A DNA stretch of 13,591 bases from Clostridiales bacterium (GCA_015055785.1 SVHQ01000027.1:1-13591); one strand, 5' to 3'; counted from the stretch's first letter, positions 1 through 7,064 are shown. Notes: generated by a model from the letters alone, not told the origin. Numbers and translations are program-made.

Positions 1-2
1 AC

Positions 3-1367
3 CATATTCTCGTGAGATATTACACCAAGTATTATTTCCCCGATGCAGACGTAAGGTTTATAGCAATCTTCGACCAAATGGATACGGAAACTAACCCCGA
101 TGACGATATTATTCCGTTTAAGAACATCCTAAACGAAATGTATGCAAAAGATTGTAGCAAAAAAGTCCGTGCCGTAGTAAGAGCAAAAGGAAACGCAGGA
201 AAACACATATCCTATCTTCCGCCTTTGGGTTATATGAAAGACCCCGAAGATAAGGAAAAATGGATTGTGGAACATATAGGTGCTTCTATCGTTAAAGAGA
301 TATTTGCTCTTTGTCTTAAAGGTTATGGACCTACGCAAATCGCAAGAATTTTAACCGAACGTGGAATTGATACACCCGTAGTTCACTTTCACAAGTACAA
401 GCTACCTACTTCTTTGAAATTAAGAGAAGATTCCGATGTTTGGAACGCCAATACGATAGCCAACATTTTGGGGAATATGGAGTATTTAGGACACACGGTT
501 AATTTTAGGTACTACAAAAAGTCGTATAAATCAAAGAAGAAATACGAAAATCCAAAAGATAAATGGGTAATCTTTGAAAATACGCAAGAAGCAATCATAG
601 ACCAAGAAACTTTTGATACTGTCCAAAGAATTCGAGATGGACGAAGGAGACCTACTGAAATGGGAGAAATGAATATCCTATCAGGAATGCTCTATTGCGC
701 CGACTGTGGAGAAAAGATGTATCTTTGCCGTTGTACTACGATGAATCAAAAAGAATACTTTAATTGTTCTACTTATCGCAAGAAAAAGAAAAAATATTGT
801 ACGTCACACCAAATAACGGCGCACGCCGCAATGGCTCTAATTAAAAACGACATACAATATACCATTAAGTTTGCGACTGAAAATAAGGAAACTTTTATGA
901 GTATTCTTAAAGAACGAGCGAAAGCCAAAAGTAAACGAGAGTTAGAATCGTTTCTCGATGGTAAAGAGCAAGCAGAAAAGCGCATAAAAGCACTTGATAA
1001 AATTATCCAAAACCTTTATGAAGATAAGGTCGCAGGAAAAATATCCGAAGAACGCTATATGAAAATGAGCGATAACTATGAAGCCGAGCAAAAGGCGTTG
1101 ACTGAAAGGCTTAACTACTTAAAGGCAGAAATAGAAAAAGCCAAAACCCAATATGACAACATAAATAGGTTTATGGCTATTGTTAAAAGATATAGTGATT
1201 TTGACGAGATAACACCTGAAATCTTACGCGCTTTCGTGGACAAGGTAATTATACACGAAAAAGTAAAGGTTGATGGACGTTACGTTCACACAATAGAAAT
1301 TATATATAACTTTGTCGAAGCCATAGATTTACCTGACTTCGATGCGCATTTAAGAGAAGAAAACTAA
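3..1367 (+). CDS. Large serine recombinase (TnpX/TndX type), 5'-truncated by the window edge
   Basis: Site-specific DNA recombinase that would excise or integrate a mobile element. The frame is open to the left edge, so the GTG at position 12 is not the true start and the N-terminal resolvase part with the catalytic serine lies outside. Counting from that GTG: the end of the catalytic domain (VRFIAIFDQMD, then PFKNILNEMYAKD, residues 14-47), the recombinase DNA-binding domain (about 55-215), a zinc beta-ribbon with CADC at 229-232 plus C252 and C263, a charged coiled coil (about 305-385), and a C-terminal segment (TPEILRAFVDKVIIHEK) typical of clostridial element recombinases. The gene ends nine bases before the terminator of the opposing RNA gene. 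Family assignment is firm; which element it moves, and whether the missing part is intact, cannot be seen. Confidence 0.93.
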   Translation, partial: HILVRYYTKYYFPDADVRFIAIFDQMDTETNPDDDIIPFKNILNEMYAKDCSKKVRAVVRAKGNAGKHISYLPPLGYMKDPEDKEKWIVEHIGASIVKEIFALCLKGYGPTQIARILTERGIDTPVVHFHKYKLPTSLKLREDSDVWNANTIANILGNMEYLGHTVNFRYYKKSYKSKKKYENPKDKWVIFENTQEAIIDQETFDTVQRIRDGRRRPTEMGEMNILSGMLYCADCGEKMYLCRCTTMNQKEYFNCSTYRKKKKKYCTSHQITAHAAMALIKNDIQYTIKFATENKETFMSILKERAKAKSKRELESFLDGKEQAEKRIKALDKIIQNLYEDKVAGKISEERYMKMSDNYEAEQKALTERLNYLKAEIEKAKTQYDNINRFMAIVKRYSDFDEITPEILRAFVDKVIIHEKVKVDGRYVHTIEIIYNFVEAIDLPDFDAHLREEN

Positions 1368-1376
1368 ATAGAATGA

Positions 1377-1403
1377 GAAAAGGCGTGGCATCACGCCACG
1401 CCT
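1377..1403 (-). terminator. Intrinsic terminator of the minus-strand RNA
   Basis: A perfect 9-bp stem (1381-1389 with 1395-1403, 5-base loop) is followed on the minus strand by TTTTCTC. Read on the plus strand, the bases after the stem are AACTCTT, so it is a weaker terminator for the recombinase gene but may act in both directions. Confidence 0.75.
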
Positions 1404-1620
1404 AACTCTTCAAAAACAGCACCTACCGCAAAAAATCCCTATGGGAAGAGCGGTAAAACGCCTATCCTTTTTTGCTGCGTACTGCCGTCGGGCGAAACCA
1501 CAGGTTCGCGCGAGGCAATTTATTGCCAACGCTCTCCGAGGGCTTCCTTTTAAGGGTATCGAAAATTCCCGTACGAATCACTTATAAATCTTATCCGTAA
1601 TATACAGGTGCACGCCGTAG
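1377..1620 (-). ncRNA. Structured non-coding RNA, candidate 6S RNA
   Basis: This gap contains no plausible reading frame but folds well on the minus strand. An outer helix pairs 1606-1611 with 1419-1424. An inner stem pairs 1530-1537 with 1445-1452 and contains a G-U pair that works only on the minus strand. Inside are two hairpins, 1514-1519/1522-1527 and 1492-1499/1503-1509. The transcript ends in an intrinsic terminator (1381-1403 plus a T-run). The overall plan is a long rod with a central bubble holding a small hairpin on its 3' side (1436-1446). The 3' strand reads UGCGGU-AGGUGC, close to the UGCGGCGG-CAUCUC part of E. coli 6S RNA as I recall it. This is the basis for the 6S suggestion; it is a pattern match by eye, not a covariance-model hit. 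The 5' end is uncertain. A weak -10 (TATAAA, minus strand, 1631-1626) without a good -35 would start it near 1619. Confidence 0.5.
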
Positions 1621-1632
1621 TGACATTTATAA

Positions 1633-1649
1633 TTTTAACCTTGTTAAAA
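1633..1649. promoter_or_regulatory. Inverted repeat TTTTAAC-CTT-GTTAAAA, candidate operator
   Basis: Perfect 7-bp arms around a 3-base centre, lying just upstream of the ktrB -35 box and over the presumed promoter of the divergent minus-strand RNA. The position suits a regulator acting on one or both. No known regulator is assigned; AT-rich palindromes also arise by chance. Confidence 0.3.
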
Positions 1650-1651
1650 AC

Positions 1652-1680
1652 TTGAAATATATCTTGAATTATGTTATAAT
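1652..1680 (+). promoter_or_regulatory. Sigma-A promoter of ktrBA
   Basis: TTGAAA at 1652-1657, a 17-base spacer, and TATAAT at 1675-1680. The predicted start near 1687 leaves a leader of only about 30 bases, so no riboswitch (such as the c-di-AMP type often seen before potassium genes) fits between this promoter and the gene. Confidence 0.85.
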
Positions 1681-1715
1681 ACAAGTATTAAATTCCTTTT
1701 TTTAAAAATTTGATT

Positions 1716-3074
1716 ATGAAAAAAATTAAATTAAAACTTTCAACAACTCAAGCCATTATGCTAAGTTTTCTGTTCGTGATATTGATAGGGAGTCTATTAC
1801 TTGCTTTGCCAATCAGTTCAAAAAATGGGAAAGCTGTTCCGTATATAGACGCATTATTTACCGCAGCCACTTCAACTTGCGTGACAGGATTGGTTACGTT
1901 GCCGACGGTTACTACTTGGAGTGTTTTTGGACAAATAGTGATTTTGCTTTTAATACAAGTAGGCGGACTTGGCATCATTACCGTAATGGCAGGTTTTACG
2001 GTAGCGTTACACCGTAAAATAGGATTAAAAGATAGCAGATTGATTAGTGATTCATTTAATCTTACTTCTTTATCAGGGCTTGCAACCTTTGTTAAAAAGG
2101 TTATTCTTGGTACGCTTATCATTGAAGGGGTTGGAGCGTTGGTTTATATGGTCGTATTGATTCCCGACTATGGGATGAGAGGGATTTGGCTTTCCATATT
2201 CAATTCCATTTCCGCTTTTTGTAATGCAGGTATTGATATAATCGCTGAAAACAGTTTGTGTGGTTATGCGCTAAATCCTTTAATCAATACGGTCACAAGT
2301 CTTTTAATTATTTTGGGCGGTATTGGTTATATTGTTTGGTGGGATATAATACGTGTATTAAAAAATTTCAGGAAAGAAAAAATTAAATGTTTGAAACGAT
2401 TGACGTTGCATAGTAAAATTGCATTGTCGGCAACATTGATTCTTATTTTTGGAGGTGCTGTTGCAATTTTTATATTGGAGTATAATAACCCTCTAACTAT
2501 AGCAAATTACTCGCTTTTTGATAAAATTCAAGTATCGTTTTTTCAATCTATAACGACAAGGACGGCGGGTTTTGCAACAGTGCCACAAGAAAATTTGACG
2601 AACGCCTCGGCTATTCTTTGCTTGTTTTTAATGTTTATTGGAGGTTCTCCCGTTGGAACGGCTGGCGGTATCAAAACGGTTACTATTATCGTGTTATTTG
2701 CTACTGCATATTCGGCGATAAGGAATAAAAACGAGGTGACCTTATTCCATCGAAATTTATCAAGACAAATCACAAAGAAAGCTGTTGCTGTTGCAAGTAT
2801 GTCCTTTTCGATTGCATTTATATCGACCGTCTTGCTTGCTGCAGTCACCAACGCCCCAGCACTTGATATAATGTATGAAACAATAAGCGCGACGGCGACT
2901 GTTGGACTGTCGAGAAATCTTACGCCTTATTTAGGGCTTTTAGGGAAACTTATCATTATTGTGACAATGTACTTGGGAAGAATTGGGCCTATTTCCTTGG
3001 CTATTGCATTTAATTCAAATAAAGAAACGGGAAATATTGTTAAAAATCCCACAGAGGAAATAAGCGTAGGTTGA
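1716..3074 (+). CDS. ktrB: Potassium uptake channel subunit, TrkH/KtrB family
   Basis: Membrane subunit of a Ktr-type potassium uptake system; 452 residues, the usual KtrB length. The protein is hydrophobic throughout and shows the four pore loops with their filter glycines: STCVTGL, SAFCNAGID, TTRTAGFAT and SATATVGLS. It also has the GGSPVGTAGGIKT stretch that forms the gating loop in KtrB. It is followed 17 bases later by its regulatory partner ktrA, so the two form an operon. I chose ATG 1716 because the residues after it (KKIKLKLSTTQ) match the usual N-terminus; a TTG two codons upstream is possible. No Shine-Dalgarno sequence precedes either, only an A/T-rich short leader. The gene is more AT-rich than the fermentation genes downstream. 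Family is certain; Ktr rather than Trk rests on the partner having a single RCK unit. Confidence 0.95.
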   Translation: MKKIKLKLSTTQAIMLSFLFVILIGSLLLALPISSKNGKAVPYIDALFTAATSTCVTGLVTLPTVTTWSVFGQIVILLLIQVGGLGIITVMAGFTVALHRKIGLKDSRLISDSFNLTSLSGLATFVKKVILGTLIIEGVGALVYMVVLIPDYGMRGIWLSIFNSISAFCNAGIDIIAENSLCGYALNPLINTVTSLLIILGGIGYIVWWDIIRVLKNFRKEKIKCLKRLTLHSKIALSATLILIFGGAVAIFILEYNNPLTIANYSLFDKIQVSFFQSITTRTAGFATVPQENLTNASAILCLFLMFIGGSPVGTAGGIKTVTIIVLFATAYSAIRNKNEVTLFHRNLSRQITKKAVAVASMSFSIAFISTVLLAAVTNAPALDIMYETISATATVGLSRNLTPYLGLLGKLIIIVTMYLGRIGPISLAIAFNSNKETGNIVKNPTEEISVG

Positions 3075-3091
3075 AAAAAAAGGAGTATGTT

Positions 3092-3742
3092 ATGAGTATC
3101 AATAAATCTTATGCCGTATTTGGCCTTGGACGATATGGTTTGGCTGTAGCAAAAGAACTTGTGAATAATGGAGTTGAGGTTTTGGCTGTTGATTCTGATG
3201 AAGCCATTGTAAATTCCGCTATCGCTGATATTCCGTTCTGCAAATGTGCAGATGTAACCGATCTGGAAGTTATAAAACAACTTGGTATTTCCAATATGGA
3301 CGTTGTTATAATTGCTATGGCAAATAATCTTGAAGCGAGCGTTATGGCGGTAATGTTGTGTAAAGAGGTTGGTGTAAATAAGGTAGTCGCAAAATGTGCC
3401 AATGAAGTGCATAAAAGGATTTTAAGTAAGGTGGGAGCAGATAAAGTGGTTTTTCCTGAATGTGAATCAGGGATACGCCTGGCGAAAAATCTTTTAAGTT
3501 CGGGTTTTGTTGACGTTATCGAATTATCTAATGATGTATCTTTGATTGAGCTTGAAGTTAAGCCTGCATGGATAGGGAAAACGCTCATTGAATTAAATTT
3601 ACGTAAAAAATATTCTATCAACGTAATTGCGATTCGACAAGGAAATAATTTGGAGATTAATATTGACCCCACTATAAAATTAGCGGAGAATATGCAACTT
3701 ATAGTTCTTACAAATGCTTCAAAAATAAGCAAGCTAAAATAA
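3092..3742 (+). CDS. ktrA: Cytoplasmic RCK gating subunit of potassium uptake, KtrA
   Basis: Soluble regulatory subunit; in the family it forms an octameric ring under a KtrB dimer and opens the pore in response to ATP/ADP, with c-di-AMP binding to the C-terminal domain in several Bacillota. At 216 residues it is a single-RCK KtrA rather than the double-length TrkA. The RCK_N Rossmann fold begins at residue 7 with GLGRYG at 11-16 and an acidic residue ending strand 2 (AVDSDE, D34). RCK_C spans about residues 133-216 (SLIELEVKPAWIGKTLIEL to the end). The start is ATG 3092, preceded by AAGGAG with a 6-base gap; a TTG at 3071 would overlap the ktrB stop but lacks a ribosome site and adds an untypical charged extension. 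Co-transcribed with ktrB and closed by the terminator at 3774. Confidence 0.94.
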   Translation: MSINKSYAVFGLGRYGLAVAKELVNNGVEVLAVDSDEAIVNSAIADIPFCKCADVTDLEVIKQLGISNMDVVIIAMANNLEASVMAVMLCKEVGVNKVVAKCANEVHKRILSKVGADKVVFPECESGIRLAKNLLSSGFVDVIELSNDVSLIELEVKPAWIGKTLIELNLRKKYSINVIAIRQGNNLEINIDPTIKLAENMQLIVLTNASKISKLK

Positions 3743-3773
3743 AAGGTTTCATTTAGGTTGCTTAAAGATCAAT

Positions 3774-3809
3774 AGCAAAAAGAATAGGCAAATGCCTATT
3801 CTTTTTGCT
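3774..3809. terminator. Bidirectional terminator between ktrA and the transporter gene
   Basis: Perfect 17-bp inverted repeat, 3774-3790 against 3793-3809. Each 3' arm contains a run of five T, whichever strand is read. It lies between two convergent genes (stop codons at 3742 and 3836), so it can end both transcripts. Confidence 0.88.
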
Positions 3810-3835
3810 TGCAGACAAATGCAAAAATGGACGAA

Positions 3836-4756
3836 TTATTTTCCCTTTTTATAGGTTATACGTTTTGTTTTCTTTTTAAATATCGGCTGGTCGTTTGCGC
3901 ACAGCCATGCCCCGATCGCCATGAAAAAGAGGGCGATGAAATAGGTGTAAGGGGGTAATTTTTGAAAAATAGCGAGTGAAAGAAGTGTGCCGATAAACGG
4001 AGCGATGGCATAATATGCGCTCGTCCGCGCCGCACCGAGTATTCTTTGTGCATAAACGTAGAAAAATATGCTCAAACCATACGCAACAAACCCAACACCC
4101 AGTACGGCTAAAACGCTCCAAATAACGGTGATACGCTCGCCGATGCAGAGCCCGATAATCACAGAGCCTAAGCCTGAAAAGATGCCTTTTAGCAGTACGA
4201 TTTGCAATGGGTCTTTAGAGGAGATTTTGCGCGTGCAGTTGTTTTCGAATCCCCAACAGATACCAGCAAGCAAAATGAATAACGAACCGAAAGAAAATTG
4301 TAGGCTGGAAATATCTTCTAAGGAAAGTAACGTACACGATAAGGTAACGAAAAGGATGCCCAGCCATAAACGCGGGCTGATTTTTTCTTTAAAAATCATA
4401 AGGGCGATAATTGCCGTTGCGACAATTTCAAAATTATTAAGCAGGGATGCATTTGCAGCGGTTGTGGATTTCAAGCCGATTAAAAGGCAAATGGGTGCTG
4501 CGATATCCAGTAATACCATAGCAATCGTATAAGGCAGTTCGCTCTTTGTTAATCGATTTTCTTTTTCTTCCGTTTTTCGTATTTTGCGAATAAGAGCGAT
4601 GATGCCCATTCCCAGCCCAGCGCCGATATATAAAAAACCTGCCATCAACGTAGAGGGGATGTAGTCGAGCAATAATTTTGAAAAAGGTGCGTTTATCGCA
4701 TACAAAGCTGCCGCTAAGATAGCAAGAAATATGCCTGTTTTTATCGATGTATTCAT
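3836..4756 (-). CDS. DMT superfamily transporter with two EamA repeats
   Basis: Inner-membrane permease of the drug/metabolite transporter superfamily; substrate unknown. The 306 residues give about ten membrane helices in two EamA halves. Each half has the characteristic stretch: GLKSTTAANASLLNNFEIVA with the following FKEKIS in the first, and GAARTSAYYAIAPFIGTLLS in the second. The C-terminus is a lysine-rich cytoplasmic tail. The start ATG overlaps the stop of the upstream csoR-like gene as ATGA, so the two are translationally coupled; an AAGGAG lies 16 bases upstream, too far to act alone. The protein has no histidine and only six scattered cysteines, so there is no visible metal-binding motif, although its partner belongs to a metal/thiol-sensor family. 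It could export a metabolite, a toxic organic compound or a metal chelate. Confidence 0.9.
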   Translation of the reverse strand: MNTSIKTGIFLAILAAALYAINAPFSKLLLDYIPSTLMAGFLYIGAGLGMGIIALIRKIRKTEEKENRLTKSELPYTIAMVLLDIAAPICLLIGLKSTTAANASLLNNFEIVATAIIALMIFKEKISPRLWLGILFVTLSCTLLSLEDISSLQFSFGSLFILLAGICWGFENNCTRKISSKDPLQIVLLKGIFSGLGSVIIGLCIGERITVIWSVLAVLGVGFVAYGLSIFFYVYAQRILGAARTSAYYAIAPFIGTLLSLAIFQKLPPYTYFIALFFMAIGAWLCANDQPIFKKKTKRITYKKGK

Positions 4757-5016
4757 AGTAATTTCTCAATAGCTCCTTTTAAATTTGCTATGGATTCCTC
4801 GTCGTTTTCTTTGACGGCGTCCACGATACAATGGTCGATATGATCTTTTAAAATCACCTTGCTAACGTTTGTGATTGCCGAGCGTACAGCCGATAATTGA
4901 ATTAAAACTTCGCTGCAATCTCGTCCCTCTTCAATCATTGTCTTGATGGCGTTTAAATGCCCGATTGTTCGGGATATTCTGTTTAACACCGCTTTTGTAT
5001 GTTCGTGTTTTTCCAT
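4753..5016 (-). CDS. csoR: CsoR/RcnR-family metal-sensing repressor, copper-type ligand set
   Basis: Small all-helical repressor, 87 residues, the usual length for the family. It carries the family core GHLNAIKTMIEEGRDC and the ligand pattern C34, H59, C63 (Cys, then His-x3-Cys), which is that of Cu(I)-binding CsoR; nickel/cobalt RcnR and formaldehyde FrmR have His at the last position, and persulfide sensors (CstR) lack the His. Extra histidines (H4, H6, H20, H62) mean that another metal cannot be excluded. Start at ATG 5016, chosen because GGAGG sits 9 bases upstream and the family N-terminus begins here. First gene of an operon with the DMT transporter. It probably represses its own promoter, because a G/C-tract palindrome of CsoR type covers the start point. 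No copper ATPase or chaperone gene lies nearby, which is unusual for a copper sensor. Confidence 0.9.
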   Translation of the reverse strand: MEKHEHTKAVLNRISRTIGHLNAIKTMIEEGRDCSEVLIQLSAVRSAITNVSKVILKDHIDHCIVDAVKENDEESIANLKGAIEKLL

Positions 5017-5033
5017 AAGAATATACCTCCGTG

Positions 5034-5056
5034 TATATCCCCCTTGGGGGGATATA
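5034..5056. promoter_or_regulatory. Candidate CsoR-type operator
   Basis: Perfect 10-bp arms TATATCCCCC and GGGGGATATA around TTG. CsoR/RcnR-family operators characteristically combine a G/C tract with flanking AT-rich inverted repeats, and the operator typically overlaps the promoter of the repressor gene. Here it covers the predicted start point (near 5053) and lies just before the csoR ribosome site. Confidence 0.8.
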
Positions 5057-5059
5057 AAA

Positions 5060-5088
5060 ATTTTATCATTTATGTATATAGAAGTCAA
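5060..5088 (-). promoter_or_regulatory. Sigma-A promoter of the csoR-DMT operon
   Basis: On the minus strand: TTGACT (5088-5083), a 17-base spacer, TAAAAT (5065-5060). The start is predicted near 5053, inside the palindromic operator. Confidence 0.82.
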
Positions 5089-5162
5089 TATTTTTAATAT
5101 GAATAGATGGAATCTCTTTAAGAAGATTTCTTCTAAATGTGGTAATATTTTTAGGATAATAT

Positions 5163-5242
5163 TATAATTAAGAATGGATAAAAATGAGTCATAACGACAT
5201 AGATACACGTTATTTGATATTTTTATCAAGTAATATTATTAT
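5163..5242 (+). promoter_or_regulatory. Promoter region of the GH78-like gene, with inverted repeat TTGATA-TTTT-TATCAA
   Basis: TTGATA (5214-5219), 17 bases, TATTAT (5237-5242) has good spacing, but its start point near 5249 would fall on the ribosome site (AGGAAGG, 5245-5251). An upstream TATAAT (5163-5168) would leave a normal leader but lacks a good -35. The first -35 is one arm of a perfect inverted repeat (5214-5219 with 5224-5229), which may be an operator. I cannot decide which -10 is used. Confidence 0.45.
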
Positions 5243-5258
5243 AGAGGAAGGCGAGAAT

Positions 5259-6884
5259 ATGAATTACCAGTTTGCACAACGCATAATTGCATCGGAAAAT
5301 GTAGAAAACAAAGAAGGTTTGCTTGTTAAAAAGGCGTTACAAATCGGCCTTGGAGAAGTGAACTGTGCTGTTTTTAAAGGGAAATCCTATGTGATTTTGG
5401 ATTTTGGACGTGAGGTATCTGGCGGGGTTCGTATACTCACTTTTGGGGTGACGGGCAGTAAGCGTGTGCGCTTGCGTTTTGGAGAATCGGTGGCAGAGAC
5501 TTGTTCGGAACTGGGCGATCCTTCTGGTTATATGAAAGCTACGAACGACCATTCCATACGTGATTTTGAAGTGGAGTTACAAAGATATTCCGATATGACG
5601 TTCGGACAAACGGGATATCGTTTTTTGCGCATTGACGTTTTGAATGAGGATAGTGAAATCTTGATGAAGACGGCGGTTGCGGCTGTGGATACTGATACGC
5701 GCGAAGAAATCGGTGCGTTTGAATGTGACGATCCGCTTGTGAATGAGATTTGGAAAACGGCGGCATATACCATTCGTTTGTGCTTACAAAACGGATATTT
5801 CTGGGACGGTATCAAGCGTGACCGTTTGGTTTGGATAGGGGATTTATATCCCGAAATGCGTGCAGCACAGTGTTTATTCGGTGACGTACCTGAAGTTGTT
5901 AATTCGTTGGAGTTTGTAAAGGCGGAAACACCGTTGCCGAAATGGATGAACAACATCCCCAGCTATTCACTTTGGTGGATGATTATTCTTGCCGAAGAAT
6001 ATACGATTTTCGGTGCAAAACCTGAATTCAACGCATACCTGCCCTATGTAAAAGGGCTTCTTGAACAGTTTTCCAAGACGGTTCGTGAGGATGGAAGCTT
6101 AACGTTTGATTGGAATTTTGTCGATTGGACCACGAATTATGTAGAAGGTGACGTTATTGAAAAGAAGCTTGATAGCGCGACAGGCGTAGCGTATATTATG
6201 AAGATTGCCATGACAAAAATTATGGGCTTCTTAAAAGATTACGGTGAAGATGTGTCCCTTTGTGAAGATATTTTACGCCGTTTGGAGAATACGCCGCTTG
6301 CCGTTAAGAAATACAAGCAGATTGCAGGTATTGGCGTATGGGCAGGCGATGTATCTGCTCGCAACAAAGAAATATTGCTTGAGGGCGGCGCGAAAGGTTT
6401 GTCCACCTTTATGTCCTATCCCATTTTGACGGGGGTAGCGGCGTATGGTGAATACGAAACCGCTTTAAATATGATGAAAGAATACTACGGCGGTATGCTC
6501 TCCGTTGGTGCAACGACCTTTTGGGAGGATTTCGACATTGAGTGGCTGAAAAATGCAGGCAGAATTGACGAATTGCCCAAAGCAGGCGAAGTGGATATCC
6601 ACGGTGAAAAGGGTGCTTTTTGCTACATTGGATATCGTCACAGCTTTTGCCACGGTTGGTCGGCTGGCGTAATTCCGTATTTGGTGGAAACCGTGCTGGG
6701 TGTTAAAATGACGGGGGCATGTATGCGTCGAATTAAAATTGAACCACATTTGAGCGGTTTAAAACACGTAAAAGGAAGCGTGCCCACGCCTTACGGATTG
6801 CTGCACGTAGAGCATACGTTGCAAGCAGACGGAAGTGTGGAAACAAAAGTTTCTGCACCGAAAGAGATTGTCATCGAGCAATAA
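5259..6884 (+). CDS. GH78-like glycosidase (alpha-L-rhamnosidase family), compact cytoplasmic form
   Basis: Probably removes rhamnose or a related sugar from oligosaccharides or glycosides inside the cell; substrate not provable. Residues 40-150 form a beta-rich N-terminal domain (DFGREVSGGVRI) and about 155-480 an (alpha/alpha)6 barrel, followed by a short beta-sandwich with PHLSGLKHVKGSVPTPYG. The GH78 motif D-x4-E-R-x5-GD appears as DGIKRDRLVWIGD, with D183 and D195 in place but Asp188 where the classical general acid is Glu. The second conserved acid is present in GATTFWED (E423), as is the SFCHGWSAG motif. No signal peptide. At 541 residues it is much shorter than typical 900-residue enzymes, lacking the extra binding domains. 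ATG 5259 follows AGGAAGG with a 7-base gap. It stands alone, without transporter or sugar genes beside it. Confidence 0.8.
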   Translation: MNYQFAQRIIASENVENKEGLLVKKALQIGLGEVNCAVFKGKSYVILDFGREVSGGVRILTFGVTGSKRVRLRFGESVAETCSELGDPSGYMKATNDHSIRDFEVELQRYSDMTFGQTGYRFLRIDVLNEDSEILMKTAVAAVDTDTREEIGAFECDDPLVNEIWKTAAYTIRLCLQNGYFWDGIKRDRLVWIGDLYPEMRAAQCLFGDVPEVVNSLEFVKAETPLPKWMNNIPSYSLWWMIILAEEYTIFGAKPEFNAYLPYVKGLLEQFSKTVREDGSLTFDWNFVDWTTNYVEGDVIEKKLDSATGVAYIMKIAMTKIMGFLKDYGEDVSLCEDILRRLENTPLAVKKYKQIAGIGVWAGDVSARNKEILLEGGAKGLSTFMSYPILTGVAAYGEYETALNMMKEYYGGMLSVGATTFWEDFDIEWLKNAGRIDELPKAGEVDIHGEKGAFCYIGYRHSFCHGWSAGVIPYLVETVLGVKMTGACMRRIKIEPHLSGLKHVKGSVPTPYGLLHVEHTLQADGSVETKVSAPKEIVIEQ

Positions 6885-6923
6885 TTACCGATGGGTGAAA
6901 TAAATTTAATTTATTGTAAATTA

Positions 6924-6953
6924 GCCATTGCTGTAACAAGCGGTGGCTTTTTT
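6924..6953 (+). terminator. Intrinsic terminator after the GH78-like gene
   Basis: A 9-bp stem with two G-U pairs (6924-6932 with 6939-6947, 6-base loop) followed by TTTTTT. It separates this gene from the rex operon. Confidence 0.85.
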
Positions 6954-7007
6954 GTGTGAAAAGATAGCAAAGTATGTAAAATGGATAATCTTTTTTATTG
7001 CAATCGC

Positions 7008-7036
7008 TTGATTTTATCGATAAAATGGGTTATAAT
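7008..7036 (+). promoter_or_regulatory. Promoter of rex-adhE with a 16-bp palindrome in the spacer
   Basis: TTGATT (7008-7013), a 17-base spacer, TATAAT (7031-7036). The perfect palindrome ATTTTATCGATAAAAT (7011-7026) fills most of the spacer, an ideal place for a repressor. It is not the usual Rex site of Bacillota (TTGTTAA-N4-TTAACAA or TTGTGAA-N4-TTCACAA), so assigning it to Rex is a guess based on position. Confidence 0.75.
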
Positions 7037-7064
7037 AAGCATAAAGAGATATAATAGGAGCGAA

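Noticed and set aside
12..14. GTG at 12 as the true start of the recombinase
   Set aside because: The frame stays open to the left edge and the residues match the interior of the catalytic domain, so the gene begins outside the window.
1404..1709. c-di-AMP (ydaO-type) riboswitch ahead of the potassium genes
   Set aside because: The paired elements belong to the minus strand, and the ktrB promoter lies downstream of them, leaving only a 30-base leader.
4068..4532. 154-codon plus-strand frame opposite the DMT transporter
   Set aside because: Lies entirely antisense to a clear ten-helix transporter, no ribosome site or family match.
5017..5229. N-terminal extension of the csoR-like protein to an upstream start
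   Set aside because: It would read through the promoter and operator; the start at 5016 has a good ribosome site and matches the family N-terminus.
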